From: Oncorhynchus masou masou
Taxonomy: Eukaryota; Chordata; Actinopteri; Salmoniformes; Salmonidae
Assembly: GCF_036934945.1 (NCBI RefSeq)
Contig: NW_027001135.1
Coordinates: 124,001-188,000 of the forward strand
Direction of reading: 5' to 3'
Length of the DNA stretch: 64,000 nt
Shown here: piece after piece, positions 1-12,141 of the stretch
Layout: each line of letters starts with the position of its first letter
Numbering within the stretch: position 1 is the first letter of the stretch
The notes under the pieces: model-generated
The model's input: only the letters and a program-made list of their open reading frames with translations
Database searches by the model: none
Told to the model about the DNA's origin: nothing
Translations under genes and position numbers: made by a program

Positions 1-870
1 TGTTATGGTCTTCAAGCTTATTATCTAATTGCCTCTTCCATAGAGATTAACATAATGTGAGCCTCCTTCCCCTCCTCTAGGAGTTGCATATTTAATTAGG
101 ACTTGTGTCTGCAGTGAATCAGGTCTTCCTAGCATGTTAATGGTATTACAGGCTTGGAATGAAGTGATTACTTTGAATAAGTATTAATCTCTTTAGCAGT
201 ACAGCCTGGGGACACACTGTTTAACAGCCACTGACACCCAGCCTTCAGAAAGACAACACATCTACTGACCGCCGGGAGGAAAGGAAACCCTCTTGAGCGT
301 ATTCTTGGAGATAGCGACGGCCATTTCTTCCTCCCAGTGACTAGTGACAGGTTGAACTAACCCATTATGGCATGTCGTCACTGGAGCGCTCCACTCATGT
401 TATTTCACCTGACAAGGCTCGGAGGGGGGAAGGCCTTATTTTTTTGACATTTTGACCATGCAAATTCAGCTGCTCCATTATTCCACATTTCCATCCTCTC
501 AGCCAGGCTGTTAAGATGGTCTCCGAGCAGCAGCACTAATCCAGCCATGCAGCGAACGGAGAGGCCAGTTAAATATGGATGGAGAGGTGATCACATCTAG
601 ACACTTAAATATAGATGGAGAGGTGAGTTAGATGGCCAGCATGCTAGCTGCTCTCACGGCTACGCATCTCTCAGCCAATCGGCCGGTCAAACGGAAAGAC
701 GTTTAATGCAGAGGACCAGGTGCAAAACGGCAAATTATTAATCGCACAGAAAATGACATTTTCCTGTTTTGTTCGTTAATGTCAAATCCTACCGAACGCT
801 TCTTGTACATTATGGGGCTTTGAATGGAGAACCACTTCAGATCTGAACATGTATTACAGTCTAATGAAAC
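1..870. other. Single-copy left flank, no gene seen
   Basis: This stretch is non-repetitive and of mixed composition. Neither strand has a convincing open frame or exon. It contains two diverged copies of a roughly 20-bp segment, at about 570-590 and 606-626 (taaatatggatggagaggtga-like, 36 bp apart). AT-rich homeodomain-type words occur around 90-200 (for example TTAATTAG), so a conserved non-coding element is possible, but that is inference only. Confidence 0.6.
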
Positions 871-2713
871 AGGGAGCAGGTTGGTTGGCAGGGAGAGGCC
901 TGGTTGGTTGGCAGGGAGAGGCCAGGTTGGTTGGCAGGGAGATGCCTGGTTGGTTGGCAGGGAGAGGCCTGGTTGGTTGGCAGGGAGAGGGCAGGTTGGT
1001 TGGCAGGGAGAGGGCAGGTTGGTTGGCAGGGAGAGGCCTGGTTGGTTGGCAGGGAGAGGCCTGGTTGGTTGGCAGGGAGAGGGCAGGTTGGTTGGCAGGG
1101 AGAGGCCTGGTTGGTTGGCAGGGAGAGGGCAGGTTGGTTGGCAGGGAGAGGGCTGGTTGGTTGGCAGGGAGAGGCCTGGTTGGTTGGCAGGGAGAGGCCT
1201 GGTTGGTTGGCAGGGAGAGGGCAGGTTGGTTGGCAGGGAGAGGCCTGGTTGGTTGGCAGGGAGAGGGCTCGTTGGTTGGCAGGGAGAGGCCTGGTTGGTT
1301 GGCAGGGAGAGGGCTGGTTGGTTGGCAGGGAGAGGGCTGGTTGGTTGGCAGGGAGAGGGCTGGTTGGTTGGCAGGGAGAGGCCTGGTTGGTTGGCAGGGA
1401 GAGGGCTCGTTGGTTGGCAGGGAGAGGCCTGGTTGGTTGGCAGGGAGAGGGCTGGTTGGTTGGCAAGGAGAGGGCAGGTTGGTTGGCAGGAGAGGGCTGG
1501 TTGGTTGGCAGAGAGAGGGCAGGATGGTTGGCAGGGAGAGGGCTGGTTGGTTGGCAGGGAGAGGCCTGGTTGGTTGGCAGGGAGAGGGCTGGTTGGTTGG
1601 CAGAGAGAGGGCAGGATGGTTGGCAGGGAGAGGCCTGGTTGGTTGGCAGGGAGAGGCCTAGTTGGTTGGCAGGGAGAGGGCTGGTTGGTTGGCAGGGAGA
1701 GGGCAGGTTGGTTGGCAGGGAGAGGGCTGGTTGGTTGGCAGCGAGAGGGCTGGTTGGTTGGCAGGGAGAGGGCTCGTTGGTTGGCAGGGAGAGGCCTGGT
1801 TGGTTGGCAGGGAGAGGGCTGGTTGGTTGGCAGAGAGAGGGCAGGATGGTTGGCAGGGAGAGGCCTGGTTGGTTGGCAGGGAGAGGCCTAGTTGGTTGGC
1901 AGGGAGAGGGCTGGTTGGTTGGCAGGGAGAGGGCAGGTTGGTTGGCAGGGAGAGGGCTGGTTGGTTGGCAGCGAGAGGGCTGGTTGGTTGGCAGGGAGAG
2001 GGCTCGTTGGTTGGCAGGGAGAGGCCTGGTTGGTTGGCAGGGAGAGGGCTGGTTGGTTGGCAAGGAGAGGGCAGGTTGGTTGGCAGGGAGAGGGCTGGTT
2101 GGTTGGCAGAGAGAGGGCAGGATGGTTGGCAGGGAGAGGCCTGGTTGGTTGGCAGGGAGAGGCCTGGTTGGTTGGCAGGGAGAGGGCTGGTTGGTTGGCA
2201 GGGAGAGGGCAGGTTGGTTGGCAGGGAGAGGGCTGGTTGGTTGGCAGGGAGAGGGCTGGTTGGTTGGCAGGGAGAGGGCTGGTTGGTTGGCAGGGAGAGG
2301 CCTGGTTGGTTGGCAGGGAGAGGCCTGGTTGGTTGGCAGGGAGAGGGCTGGTTGGTTGGCAGGGAGAGGGCAGGTTGGTTGGCAGGGAGAGGGCTGGTTG
2401 GTTGGCAGGGAGAGGCCTGGTTGGTTGGCAGGGAGAGGGCTGGTTGGTTGGCGGGGAGAGGGCAGGTTGTTTGGCAGGGAGAGGCCTGGTTGGTTGGCAG
2501 GGAGAGGCCTGGTTGGTTGGCAGGGAGAGGCCTGGTTGGTTGGCAGGGAGAGGGCAGGATGGTTGGCAGGGAGAGGCCTGGTTGGTTGGCAGGGAGAGGG
2601 CTGGTTGGTTGGCAGGGAGAGGGCAGGTTGGTTGGCAGGGAGAGGGCTGGTTGGTTGGCAGGGAGAGGGCTGGTTGGTTGGCAGAGAGAGTGCTGGTTGA
2701 TTGGCAGGGAGAG
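871..2713. repeat. 23-bp G-rich minisatellite, about 80 copies
   Basis: The unit contains ggttggttggcagggagagg followed by three variable bases (cct, gca, gct), 23 bp in all. Common variants are cagagagagg, cagcgagagg and a change to ggatggttgg. Copies differ by few substitutions and very few indels. Because 23 is not a multiple of three and the unit has no stop on either strand, long meaningless open frames cross the array in several frames, including one of 623 codons on the minus strand. The plus strand is strongly G-rich. The last units decay at about 2680-2713 before unique DNA. Confidence 0.97.
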
Positions 2714-3089
2714 TCAGACCAGTCAGGTACAATCAGAAAAGCTCTGAACACTGTCCCATCAATGGGCTGCAGTTGGCCTGAACATTACCTAACACACATT
2801 AAACCATTCAAACAGAGAGGAGCACTCCACCTGTAGCCCAGCTCGAAGCCTGTGACCACATCACAGCTACTTCCACGAATTCTAGTGATGGGAAATCAGT
2901 GACATATCTGGATATTCATTTTGAACATTTATTATATCGTATCGTTTTGACAATATCGCAATATAATATTTTGCGTAAGTTGGCTGTGCTTGTACCAAAA
3001 CAGCAGTATGTTTCTTTCACAGCTCGTTCTCCATCTTCTTTTTATACAGGGAAACCATACATTTACAGCACTTCCATGACTGATCAGAA
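2714..3089. other. Unique spacer, no gene seen
   Basis: This is ordinary mixed-composition DNA between two arrays, with no exon-like open frame or recognisable mobile element. The plus-strand frame of about 179 codons starting near 2899 runs into the 41-bp repeat and then the AT-rich array, so it is not a plausible gene. Confidence 0.5.
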
Positions 3090-3257
3090 CTGGTTTTCTC
3101 AGGGCTCTCTCTTCTCTCTGCAGCAGATACATGGTTTTCTCATGGCTCTCTCTTCTCTCTGCAGCAGATACATGGTCTTCTCATGGCTCTCTCTTCTCTC
3201 TGCAGCAGATACATGGCCTTCTCGTAGCTCTCTCTTCTCTCTGCAGCAGATACATGG
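3090..3257. repeat. 41-bp tandem repeat, about 4 copies
   Basis: The phase marker cagcagatacatgg recurs at 3121, 3162, 3203 and 3244, exactly 41 bp apart. The rest of the unit is pyrimidine-rich (ctctctcttctctctg) and resembles a polypyrimidine tract followed by cag. Single-base differences distinguish the copies (ttttct, tcttct, ccttct). Confidence 0.95.
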
Positions 3258-3321
3258 TGAGCAACATGACTGGAACATGGAATCGGACGGCAATCAGTTT
3301 TGGATGGAGAGAATTACTATA

Positions 3322-6300
3322 CATATGGTATTGGTCCCTCAGTATGCTGATATATGGTATGGTGATAATATGGTATTGGTCCCTCAGTATGGTGATAATA
3401 TGGTGATAATATGGTATGGTGATAATATGGTATGGTGATAATATGGTGTGGTGATAATATGGTATGGTGATAATATGGTATGGTGATAATATGGTATGGT
3501 GATAATATGGTATGGTGATAATATGGTATGGTGATAATATGGTGATAATATGGTATGGTGATAATATGGTATTGGTCCCTCAGTATGGTGATAATATGGT
3601 ATGGTGATAATATGGTGATAATATGGTATGGTGATAATATAGTATGTTGATGTCTCTCAGTATGCTGATATTATGGTATGGTGATAATATGGTATTGGTC
3701 CCTCAGTATGGTGATAATATGGTATGGTGATAATATGGTGATAATATGGTATTGTGATAATATGGTATGTTGATGTCTCTCAGTATGCTGATATTATGGT
3801 ATGGTGATAATATGGTGATAATATGGTATGGTGATAATATGGTATGGTGATAATATGGTATGGTGATAATATGGTATGGTGATAATATGGTATGGTGATA
3901 ATATGGTGTGGTGATAATATGGTATGGTGATAATATGGTGATAATATGGCATGGTGATAATATGGTGATAATATGGTATGGTGATAATATGGTGATAATA
4001 TGGTATGGTGATAATATGGTGATAATATGGTATGGTGATAATATGGTGATAATATGGTATGGTGATAATATGGTATGTTGATGTCTCTCAGTATGCTGAT
4101 ATTATGGTATGGTGATAATATGGTATTGGTCCCTCAGTATGGTGATAATATGGTGATAATATGGTATGGTGATAATATGGTATTGGTCCCTCAGTATGGT
4201 GATAATATGGTATGGTGATAATATGGTGATAATATGGTATTGTGATAATATGGTATGTTGATGTCTCTCAGTATGCTGATATTATGGTATGGTGATAATA
4301 TGGTGATAATATGGTATGGTGATAATATGGTATGGTGATAATATGGTGTGGTGATAATATGGTGATAATATGGTATGGTGATAATATGGTGAAAATATGG
4401 CATGGTGATAATATGGTATGGTGATAATATGGTATGGTGATAATATGGTATGGTGATAATATGGCATGGTGATAATATGGTATGGTGATAATATGGTGAT
4501 AATATGGTATGGTGATAATATGGTGATAATATGGTATGGTGATAATATGGTGATAATATGGTATGGTGATAATATGGTATGGTGAGGTCTCTCAGTATGG
4601 TGATATTATGGTATGTTGATGTCTCTCAGTGTGGTGATAATATGGTATGGTGAGGTCTCTCAGTATGGTGATAATATGGTATGGTGATAATATGGTATGG
4701 TGATAATATGGTGATAATATGGTATGGTGATGATATGGTATGGTGATAATATGGTATGGTGATAATATGGTGATAATATGTTATGGTGATAATATGGTGA
4801 TAATATGCTATGGTGATAATATGGTGATAATATGGTATGGTGATAATATGGTGATAATATGGTATGGTGATAATATGGTGATAATATGGTATGGTGATAA
4901 TATGGTATGGTGATAATATGGTGTGGTGATAATATGGTGATAATATGGTATGGTGATAATATGGTGAAAATATGGCATGGTGATAATATGGTATGGTGAT
5001 AATATGGTATGGTGATAATATGGTATGGTGATAATATGGTATGGTGATAATATGGTATGGTGATAATATGGTATGGTGATAATATGGTGTGGTGATAATA
5101 TGGTATGGTGATAATATGGTGATAATATGGCATGGTGATAATATGGTATGGTGATAATGTGGTGATAATATGGTATGGTGATAATATGGTGATAATATGG
5201 TATGGTGATAATATGGTGATAATATGGTATGGTGATAATATGGTATGGTGAGGTCTCTCAGTATGGTGATATTATTGTATGTTGATGTCTCTCAGTGTGG
5301 TGATAATATGGTATGGTGAGGTCTCTCAGTATGGTGATAATATGGTATGGTGATAATATGGTGATAATATGGTATGGTGATGATATGGTATGGTGATAAT
5401 ATGGTATGGTGATAATATGGTGATAATATGTATGGTGATAATATGGTGATAATATGGTATGGTGATAATATGGTATGGTGAGGTCTCTCAGTATGGTGAT
5501 AATGTGGTATGGTGATAATATGGTATGGTGAGGTCTCTCAGTATGGTGATAATATGGTATGGTGATAATATGGTATGGTGATAATATGGTGAGGTGATAA
5601 TATGGTATGGTGATAATATGGTGATAATATGTTATGGTGATAATATGGTGATAATATGGTGATAATATGGTATGGTGATGATATGGTATGGTGATAATAT
5701 GGTATGGCGATAATATGGTGATAATATGTTACGGTGATAATATGGTGATAATATGGTATGGTGATAATATGGTATGGTGAGGTCTCTCAGTATGGTGATA
5801 ATATGGTATGGTGATAATATGGTATGGTGAGGTCTCTCAGTATGGTGATAATGTGGTATGGTGATAATATGGTATGGTGAGGTCTCTCAGTATGGTGATA
5901 ATATGGTATGGTGATAATATGGTATGGTGATAATATGGTGAAGTGATAATATGGTATGGTGATAATATGGTGATAATATGTTATGGTGATAATATGGTGA
6001 TAATATGGTGATAATATGGTATGGTGATGATATGGTATGGTGATAATATGGTATGGCGATAATATGGTGATAATATGTTATGGTGATAATATGGTGATAA
6101 TATGGTATGGTGATAATATGGTATGGTGAGGTTTCTCAGTATGGTGATAATATGGTATGGTGATAATATGGTATGGTGAGGTCTCTCAGTATGGTGATAA
6201 TATGGTATGGTGATAATATGGTATGGTGATAATATGGTATGGTGATAATATGGTGAGGTGATAATATGGTATGGTGATAATATGGTATGGTGAGGTCTCT

Positions 6301-6357
6301 CAGTATGGTGATAATATGGTGAGGTGATAATATGGTATGGTGATAATATGGTGAGGT
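3322..6357. repeat. AT-rich 16/11-bp composite satellite array, about 3 kb
   Basis: The array mixes a 16-bp unit (ggtatggtgataatat) with an 11-bp version (ggtgataatat) that lacks the first five bases. Less regular inserts occur every few hundred bases, carrying gtctctcagtatg or ggtccctcagtatgg. Rare variants recur at fixed offsets: gatgtctctcag at 3651 and 4082, and ggtgaaaatatggcatgg near 4390 and 4965. Longer blocks of a few hundred bases were therefore duplicated as well. Open frames on the minus strand (repeating YYHHTILSPY) are side effects. Confidence 0.97.
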
Positions 6358-6362
6358 TAGAT

Positions 6363-6741
6363 CCCTGTGTCACACCCTGACCTTAGTTTGCTTTGTATGT
6401 TTCTATGTTTGGTTGGTCAGGGTGTGATCTGAATGGGCATTCTATGTTACATGTCTAGTTTGTCTATTTCTATGTTTGGCCTGATATGGTTCTCAATCAG
6501 AGGCAGGTGTTAGTCATTGTCTCTGATTGGGAACCATATTTAGGTAGCCTGTTTTGTGTTGGGGTTTGTGGGTGATTGTTCCTGTCTCTGTGTGTGCACC
6601 AGATAGGGCTGTTTTTGGTTTTCCACGGTTATTGTTTTGTAGTGTTCGTGTTTATCTTTTTTTGTATTAAACATGAATCAATATAACCACGCTGCGTTTT
6701 GGTCCGCCTCTCCTTCAAGTAAAGAAAACCCTTACACCCTG
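6363..6741. repeat. 5-bp target-site duplication flanking the LTR-like element
   Basis: The pentamer ccctg lies immediately before the element (6363-6367) and immediately after it (6737-6741). A 5-bp duplication is usual for Gypsy-type and several other LTR retroelement integrases. Confidence 0.8.
6368..6736 (+). mobile_element. Solo-LTR-like retroelement insertion, 369 bp
   Basis: The element starts TGTCAC and ends TTACA, giving the short TG...CA inverted ends typical of LTRs, and is flanked by the 5-bp duplication ccctg. A TATTAAA polyadenylation-like signal lies about 70 bp before the 3' end, as expected for the R region of an LTR. Two strong inverted repeats are present: arms 6370-6382 and 6415-6427 (13 bp, perfect) and arms 6484-6502 and 6521-6539 (19 bp, one mismatch or wobble). 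No internal retroviral-type coding sequence is attached, so this looks like a solo LTR left by recombination. From memory I recognise it as a repeat common in salmonid genomes. The Gypsy assignment is inferred from the duplication length. It could instead be a short non-autonomous element with LTR-like ends. Confidence 0.68.
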
Positions 6742-6830
6742 GTTATTCCCAGCTGTAACTAATAAGGCAACTCTTTATGTCTGCTAGTTATTTATTCATC
6801 AAATAAGTTAGACTCCTCATGTATTAATGC

Positions 6831-9800
6831 CTGCCTGCTGTCTAACTGGGCGCAGGCCAGAACAGGAGGCTCTCTGGGGGTCACTGCCTGCTGTCTAACT
6901 GGGGGTCACTGGGGGTCACTGCCAGCTGTCTAACTGGGCGCAGGCCAGAACAGGAGGCTGTCTGGGGGTCACTGCCTGCTGTCTAACTGGGGGTCACTGG
7001 GGGTCACTGCCAGCTGTCTAACTGGGCGCAGGCCAGAACAGGAGGCTGTCTGGGGGTCACTGCCAGCTGTCTAACTGGGCGCAGGCCAGAACAGGAGGCT
7101 GTCTGGGGGTCACTGCCTGCTGTCTAACTGGGGGTCACTGCCTGCTGTCTAACTGGGCGCAGGCCAGAACAGGAGGCTGTCTGGGGGTCACTGCCTGCTG
7201 TCTAACTGGGGGTCACTGCCTGCTGTCTAACTGGGCGCAGGCCAGAACAGGAGGCTGTCTGGGGGTCACTGCCAGCTGTCTAACTGGGGGTCACTGCCTG
7301 CTGTCTAACTGGGCGCAGGCCAGAACAGGAGGCTGTCTGGGGGTCACTGCCTGCTGTCTAACTGGGGGTCACTGGGGGTCACTGCCTGCTGTCTAACTGG
7401 GGGTCACTGCCTGCTGTCTAACTGGGCGCAGGCCAGAACAGGAGGCTGTCTGGGGGTCACTGCCTGTTGTCTAACTGGGCGCTGGCCAGAACAGGAGGCT
7501 GTCTGGGGGTCACTGCCTGCTGTCTGGGGGTCACTGGGGGTCACTGCCTGCTGTCTAACTGGGGGTCACTGGGGGTCACTGCCTGCTGTCTAACTGGGCG
7601 CAGGCCAGAACAGGAGGCTGTCTGGGGGTCACTGCCAGCTGTCTAACTGGGTGCAGGCCAGAACAGGAGGCTGTCTGGGGGTCACTGCCTGCTGTCTAAC
7701 TGGGGGTCACTGCCTGCTGTCTAACTGGGCGCAGGCCAGAACAGGAGGCTGTCTGGGGGTCACTGCCTGCTGTCTAACTGGGGGTCACTGGGGGTCACTG
7801 CCTGCTGTCTAACTGGGCGCAGGCCAGAACAGGAGGCTGTCTGGGGGTCACTGCCTGCTGTCTAACTGGGCGCAGGCCAGAACAGGAGGCTGTCTGGGGG
7901 TCACTGCCTGCTGTCTAACTGGGGGTCACTGGGGGTCACTGCCAGCTGTCTAACTGGGGGTCACTGGGGGTCACTGCCAGCTGTCTAACTGGGCGCAGGC
8001 CAGAACAGGAGGCTGTCTGGGGGTCACTGCCTGCTGTCTAACTGGGCGCAGGCCAGAACAGGAGGCTGTCTGGGGGTCACTGCCTGCTGTCTAACTGGGG
8101 GTCACTGCCTGCTGTCTAACTGGGCGCAGGCCAGAACAGGAGGCTGTCTGGGGGTCACTGCCTGCTGTCTAACGGGGCGCAGGCCAGAACAGGAGGCTGT
8201 CTGGGGGTCACTGCCTGCTGTCTAACTGGGGGTCACTGGGGGTCACTGCCAGCTGTCTAACTGGGTGCAGGCCAGAACAGGAGGCTGTCTGGGGGTCACT
8301 GCCTGCTGTCTAACTGGGCGCAGGCCAGAACAGGAGGCTCTCTGGGGGTCACTGCCTGCTGTCTAACTGGGCGCAGGCCAGAACAGGAGGCTGTCTGGGG
8401 GTCACTGCCTGCTGTCTAACTGGGCGCAGGCCAGAACAGGAGGCTGTCTGGGGGTCACTGCCTGCTGTCTAACTGGGGGTCACTGCCTGCTGTCTAACTG
8501 GGCGCAGGCCAGAACAGGAGGCTGTCTGGGGGTCACTGCCAGCTGTCTAACTGGGGGTCACTGCCTGCTGTCTAACTGGGCGCAGGCCAGAACAGGAGGC
8601 TGTCTGGGGGTCACTGCCTGCTGTCTAACTGGGCGCAGGCCAGAACAGGAGGCTGTCTGGGGGTCACTGCCAGCTGTCTAACTGGGGGTCACTACCTGCT
8701 GTCTAACTGGGGGTCACTGGGGGTCACTGCCTGCTGTCTAACTGGGCGCAGGCCAGAACAGGAGGCTGTCTGGGGTCACTGCCTGCTGTCTAACTGGGGG
8801 TCACTGGGGGTCACTGCCTGCTGTCTAACTGGGCGCAGGCCAGAACAGGAGGCTGTCTGGGGTCACTGCCTGCTGTCTAACTGGGGGTCACTGGGGGTCA
8901 CTGCCTGCTGTCTAACTGGGGGTCACTGCCTGCTGTCTAACTGGGCGCAGGCCAGAACAGGAGGCTGTCTGGGGGTCACTGCCTGTTGTCTAACTGGGCG
9001 CAGGCCAGAACAGGAGGCTGTCTGGGGGTCACTGCCTGCTGTCTGGGGGTCACTGGGGGTCACTGCCTGCTGTCTAACTGGGGGTCACTGGGGGTCACTG
9101 CCTGCTGTCTAACTGGGCGCAGGCCAGAACAGGAGGCTGTCTGGGGGTCACTGCCAGCTGTCTAACTGGGTGCAGGCCAGAACAGGAGGCTGTCTGGGGG
9201 TCACTGCCTGCTGTCTAACTGGGGGTCACTGCCTGCTGTCTAACTGGGCGCAGGCCAGAACAGGAGGCTGTCTGGGGGTCACTGTCTGCTGTCTAACTGG
9301 GGGTCACTGGGGGTCACTGCCTGCTGTCTAACTGGGCGCAGGCCAGAACAGGAGGCTGTCTGGGGGTCACTGCCTGCTGTCTAACTGGGCGCAGGCCAGA
9401 ACAGGAGGCTGTCTGGGGTCACTGCCTGCTGTCTAACTGGGCGCAGGCCAGAACAGGAGGCTGTCTGGGGGTCACTGCCTGCTGTCTAACTGGGCGCAGG
9501 CCAGAACAGGAGGCTGTCTGGGGGTCACTGCCTGCTGTCTAACTGGGCGCAGGCCAGAACAGGAGGCTGTCTGGGGTCACTGCCTGCTGTCTAACTGGGG
9601 GTCACTGGGGGTCACTGCCAGCTGTCTAACTGGGGGTCACTGGGGGTCACTGCCAGCTGTCTAACTGGGCGCAGGCCAGAACAGGGGGCTGTCTGGGGGT
9701 CACTGCCTGCTGTCTAACTGGGCGCAGGCCAGAACAGGAGGCTGTCTGGGGGTCACTGCCTGCTGTCTAACTGGGGGTCACTGCCTGCTGTCTAACTGGG

Positions 9801-10829
9801 CGCAGGCCAGAACAGGAGGCTGTCTGGGGGTCACTGCCTGCTGTCTAACTGGGCGCAGGCCAGAACAGGAGGCTGTCTGGGGGTCACTGCCTGCTGTCTA
9901 ACTGGGGGTCACTGGGGGTCACTGCCATCTGTCTAACTGGGCGCAGGCCAGAACAGGAGGCTGTCTGGGGGTCACTGCCTGCTGTCTAACTGGGGGTCAC
10001 TGCCTGCTGTCTAACTGGGCGCAGGCCAGAACAGGAGGCTGTCTGGGGGTCACTGCCTGCTGTCTAACTGGGCGCAGGCCAGAACAGGAGGCTGTCTGGG
10101 GGTCACTGCCTGCTGTCTAACTGGGCGCAGGCCAGAACAGGAGGCTGTCTGGGGGTCACTGCCTGCTGTCTAACTGGGGGTCACTGCCTGCTGTCTAACT
10201 GGGCGCAGGCCAGAACAGGAGGCTGTCTGGGGGTCACTGGGGGTTACTGGGGGTCACTGGGGGTCACTGCCAGCTGTCTAACTGGGCGCAGGCCAGAACA
10301 GGAGGCTGTCTGGGGGTCACTGCCTGCTGTCTAACTGGGGGTCACTGGGGGTCACTGCCTGCTGTCTAACTGGGCGCAGGCCAGAACAGGAGGCTGTCTG
10401 GGGGTCACTGCCTGCTGTCTAACTGGGCGCAGGCCAGAACAGGAGGCTGTCTGGGGGTCACTGCCTGCTGTCTAACTGGGGGTCACTGGGGGTCACTGCC
10501 TGCTGTCTAACTGGGGGTCACTGCCTGCTGTCTAACTGGGCGCAGGCCAGAACAGGAGGCTGTCTGGGGGTCACTGCCTGCTGTCTAACTGGGGGTCACT
10601 GCCTGCTGTCTAACTGGGCGCAGGCCAGAACAGGAGGCTGTCTGGGGGTCACTGCCAGCTGTCTAACTGGGCGCAGGCCAGAACAGGAGGCTGTCTGGGG
10701 GTCACTGCCTGCTGTCTAACTGGGGGTCACTGCCAGCTGTCTAACTGGGGGTCACTGCCTGCTGTCTAACTGGGTGCAGGCCAGAACAGGAGGCTGTCTG
10801 GGGGTCACTGCCAGCTGTCTGGGGGTCAC
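6831..10829. repeat. Composite minisatellite of 53-, 25- and 10-bp modules, 4 kb
   Basis: The long 53-bp unit carries gcaggccagaacaggagg followed by ctgtctgggggtcactgcc. A 25-bp unit lacks the gcaggcc segment, and a 10-bp module (gggggtcact) is sometimes doubled or quadrupled. Rare variants recur exactly 1519 bp apart: tgcctgttgt at 7461 and 8980; a unit missing taac at 7511 and 9030; gtgcagg at 7651 and 9170. A block of about 1.5 kb was therefore duplicated in tandem. The plus strand is G-rich with many G5 runs. Confidence 0.97.
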
Positions 10830-10897
10830 CACCAATCTGAGAATGTTAGTGTTCTCTGTCCTGACACGACGGCAGCTCCAGTTTCAACCAGAGATAT
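10830..10897. other. Short unique spacer
   Basis: About 68 bp of non-repetitive DNA separates the 53/25-bp array from the first 43-bp array. No feature is seen in it. Confidence 0.6.
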
Positions 10898-11220
10898 TGT
10901 CTACTAATTGATGGTGACTGTCTCACGGTGAGACTCATCTTGTCTGCTAATTGATGGTGACTGTCTCATGGTGAGACTCATCTTGTCTACTAATTGATGG
11001 TGACTGTCTCACGGTGAGACTCATCTTGTCTACTAATTGATGGTGACTGTCTCACGGTGAGACTCATCTTGTCTGCTAATTGATGGTGACTGTCTCATGG
11101 TGAGACTCATCTTGTCTACTAATTGATGGTGACTATCTCAAGGTGAGACTCATCTTGTCTGCTAATTGATGGTGACTGTCTCATGGTGAGACTCATCTTG
11201 TCTGCTAATTGATGGTGACT
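10898..11220. repeat. 43-bp minisatellite A, about 7.5 copies
   Basis: The unit includes ctcacggtgagactcatc and ttgtctactaattgatgg, with a measured period of 43 bp (10921 to 10964 and onward). Variant positions are tctactaat/tctgctaat and cacggtg/catggtg. The last copy stops in the middle of a unit and the next array begins at the following base. Confidence 0.96.
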
Positions 11221-11779
11221 GAGAATCTGTCAGTCCAACACTGTACCTAGGTCAGAGATGGCAGAGAATCTGTCAGTCTAACACAGTACCTAGGTTAGAG
11301 ATGGCAGAGAATCTGTCAGTCTAACACTGTACCTAGGTTAGAGATGGCAGAGAATCTGTCAGTCTAACACTGTACCTAGGTTAGAGATGGCAGAGAATCT
11401 GTCAGTCTAACACTGTACCTAGGTTAGAGATGGCAGAGAATCTGTCAGTCTAACACTGTACCTAGGTTAGAGATGGCAGAGAATCTGTCAGTCTAACACT
11501 GTACCTAGGTTAGAGATGGCAGAGAATCTGTCAGTCTAACACTGTACCTAGGTTAGAGATGGCAGAGAATCTGTCAGTCTAACACTGTACCTAGGTCAGA
11601 GATGGCAGAGAATCTGTCAGTCTAACACTGTACCTAGGTTAGAGATGGCAGAGAATCTGTCAGTCTAACACTGTACCTAGGTCAGAGATGGCAGAGAATC
11701 TGTCAGTCTAACACTGTACCTAGGTTAGAGATGGCAGAGAATCTGTCAGTCCAACACTGTACCTAGGTTAGAGATGGCA
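11221..11779. repeat. 43-bp minisatellite B, 13 copies
   Basis: Exactly 13 units of 43 bp, each with gagaatctgtcagtctaaca then gtacctaggttagagatgg. Copies are nearly identical; the main differences are gtcagag/gttagag and agtcca/agtcta. The array is unrelated in sequence to the adjoining 43-bp array A but has the same period. Confidence 0.96.
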
Positions 11780-12141
11780 GAGAAGCAGTAGAACTGGAAT
11801 CAAGACGTGGTCATTGAGATGCATGTTTAAAGTGACCTGGACCGTCACACAAATGGACTTTAAATGATCTGGACAGGACACATGTTAACCGTGTCTCACT
11901 AAGATTGTAAAACATTTATGCTATATCCATCAATGCAGGATTGAGGCTTATTTTAAAAGTTATTCAATTATTCATATACATAAATAAAAGTTACCCAGAA
12001 TTAGGCTGAAATCACTCTGACGCGTTATGGAGATGGAGGATAATGTACTGTGTGTATGGAGGAGAATGGTAATGTATGAATGGTAATGCTTCAGCTGCAC
12101 CTGGAGATAACGTTCACAAGGCCTCTCAACATCAATAAACA
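11780..12141. other. Unique spacer, no gene seen
   Basis: AT-rich single-copy DNA. A minus-strand frame of 84 codons (about 11972-12226) runs out of the next array and shows no recognisable domain. No mobile element is recognised. Confidence 0.5.

Noticed and set aside
861..2747. Open frames up to 623 codons over the 23-bp array
   Set aside because: The unit has no stops on either strand and cycles through all frames; frames on both strands overlap completely. No non-repeat domain is attached.
2899..3438. 179-codon plus frame as a gene
   Set aside because: Most of it is the 41-bp repeat and the start of the AT-rich array; the N-terminal part matches nothing I know.
10898..11779. CRISPR-like array
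   Set aside because: Regular repeats occur, but there are no unique spacers between them, and the genome is a vertebrate. The same applies to all arrays in the window.
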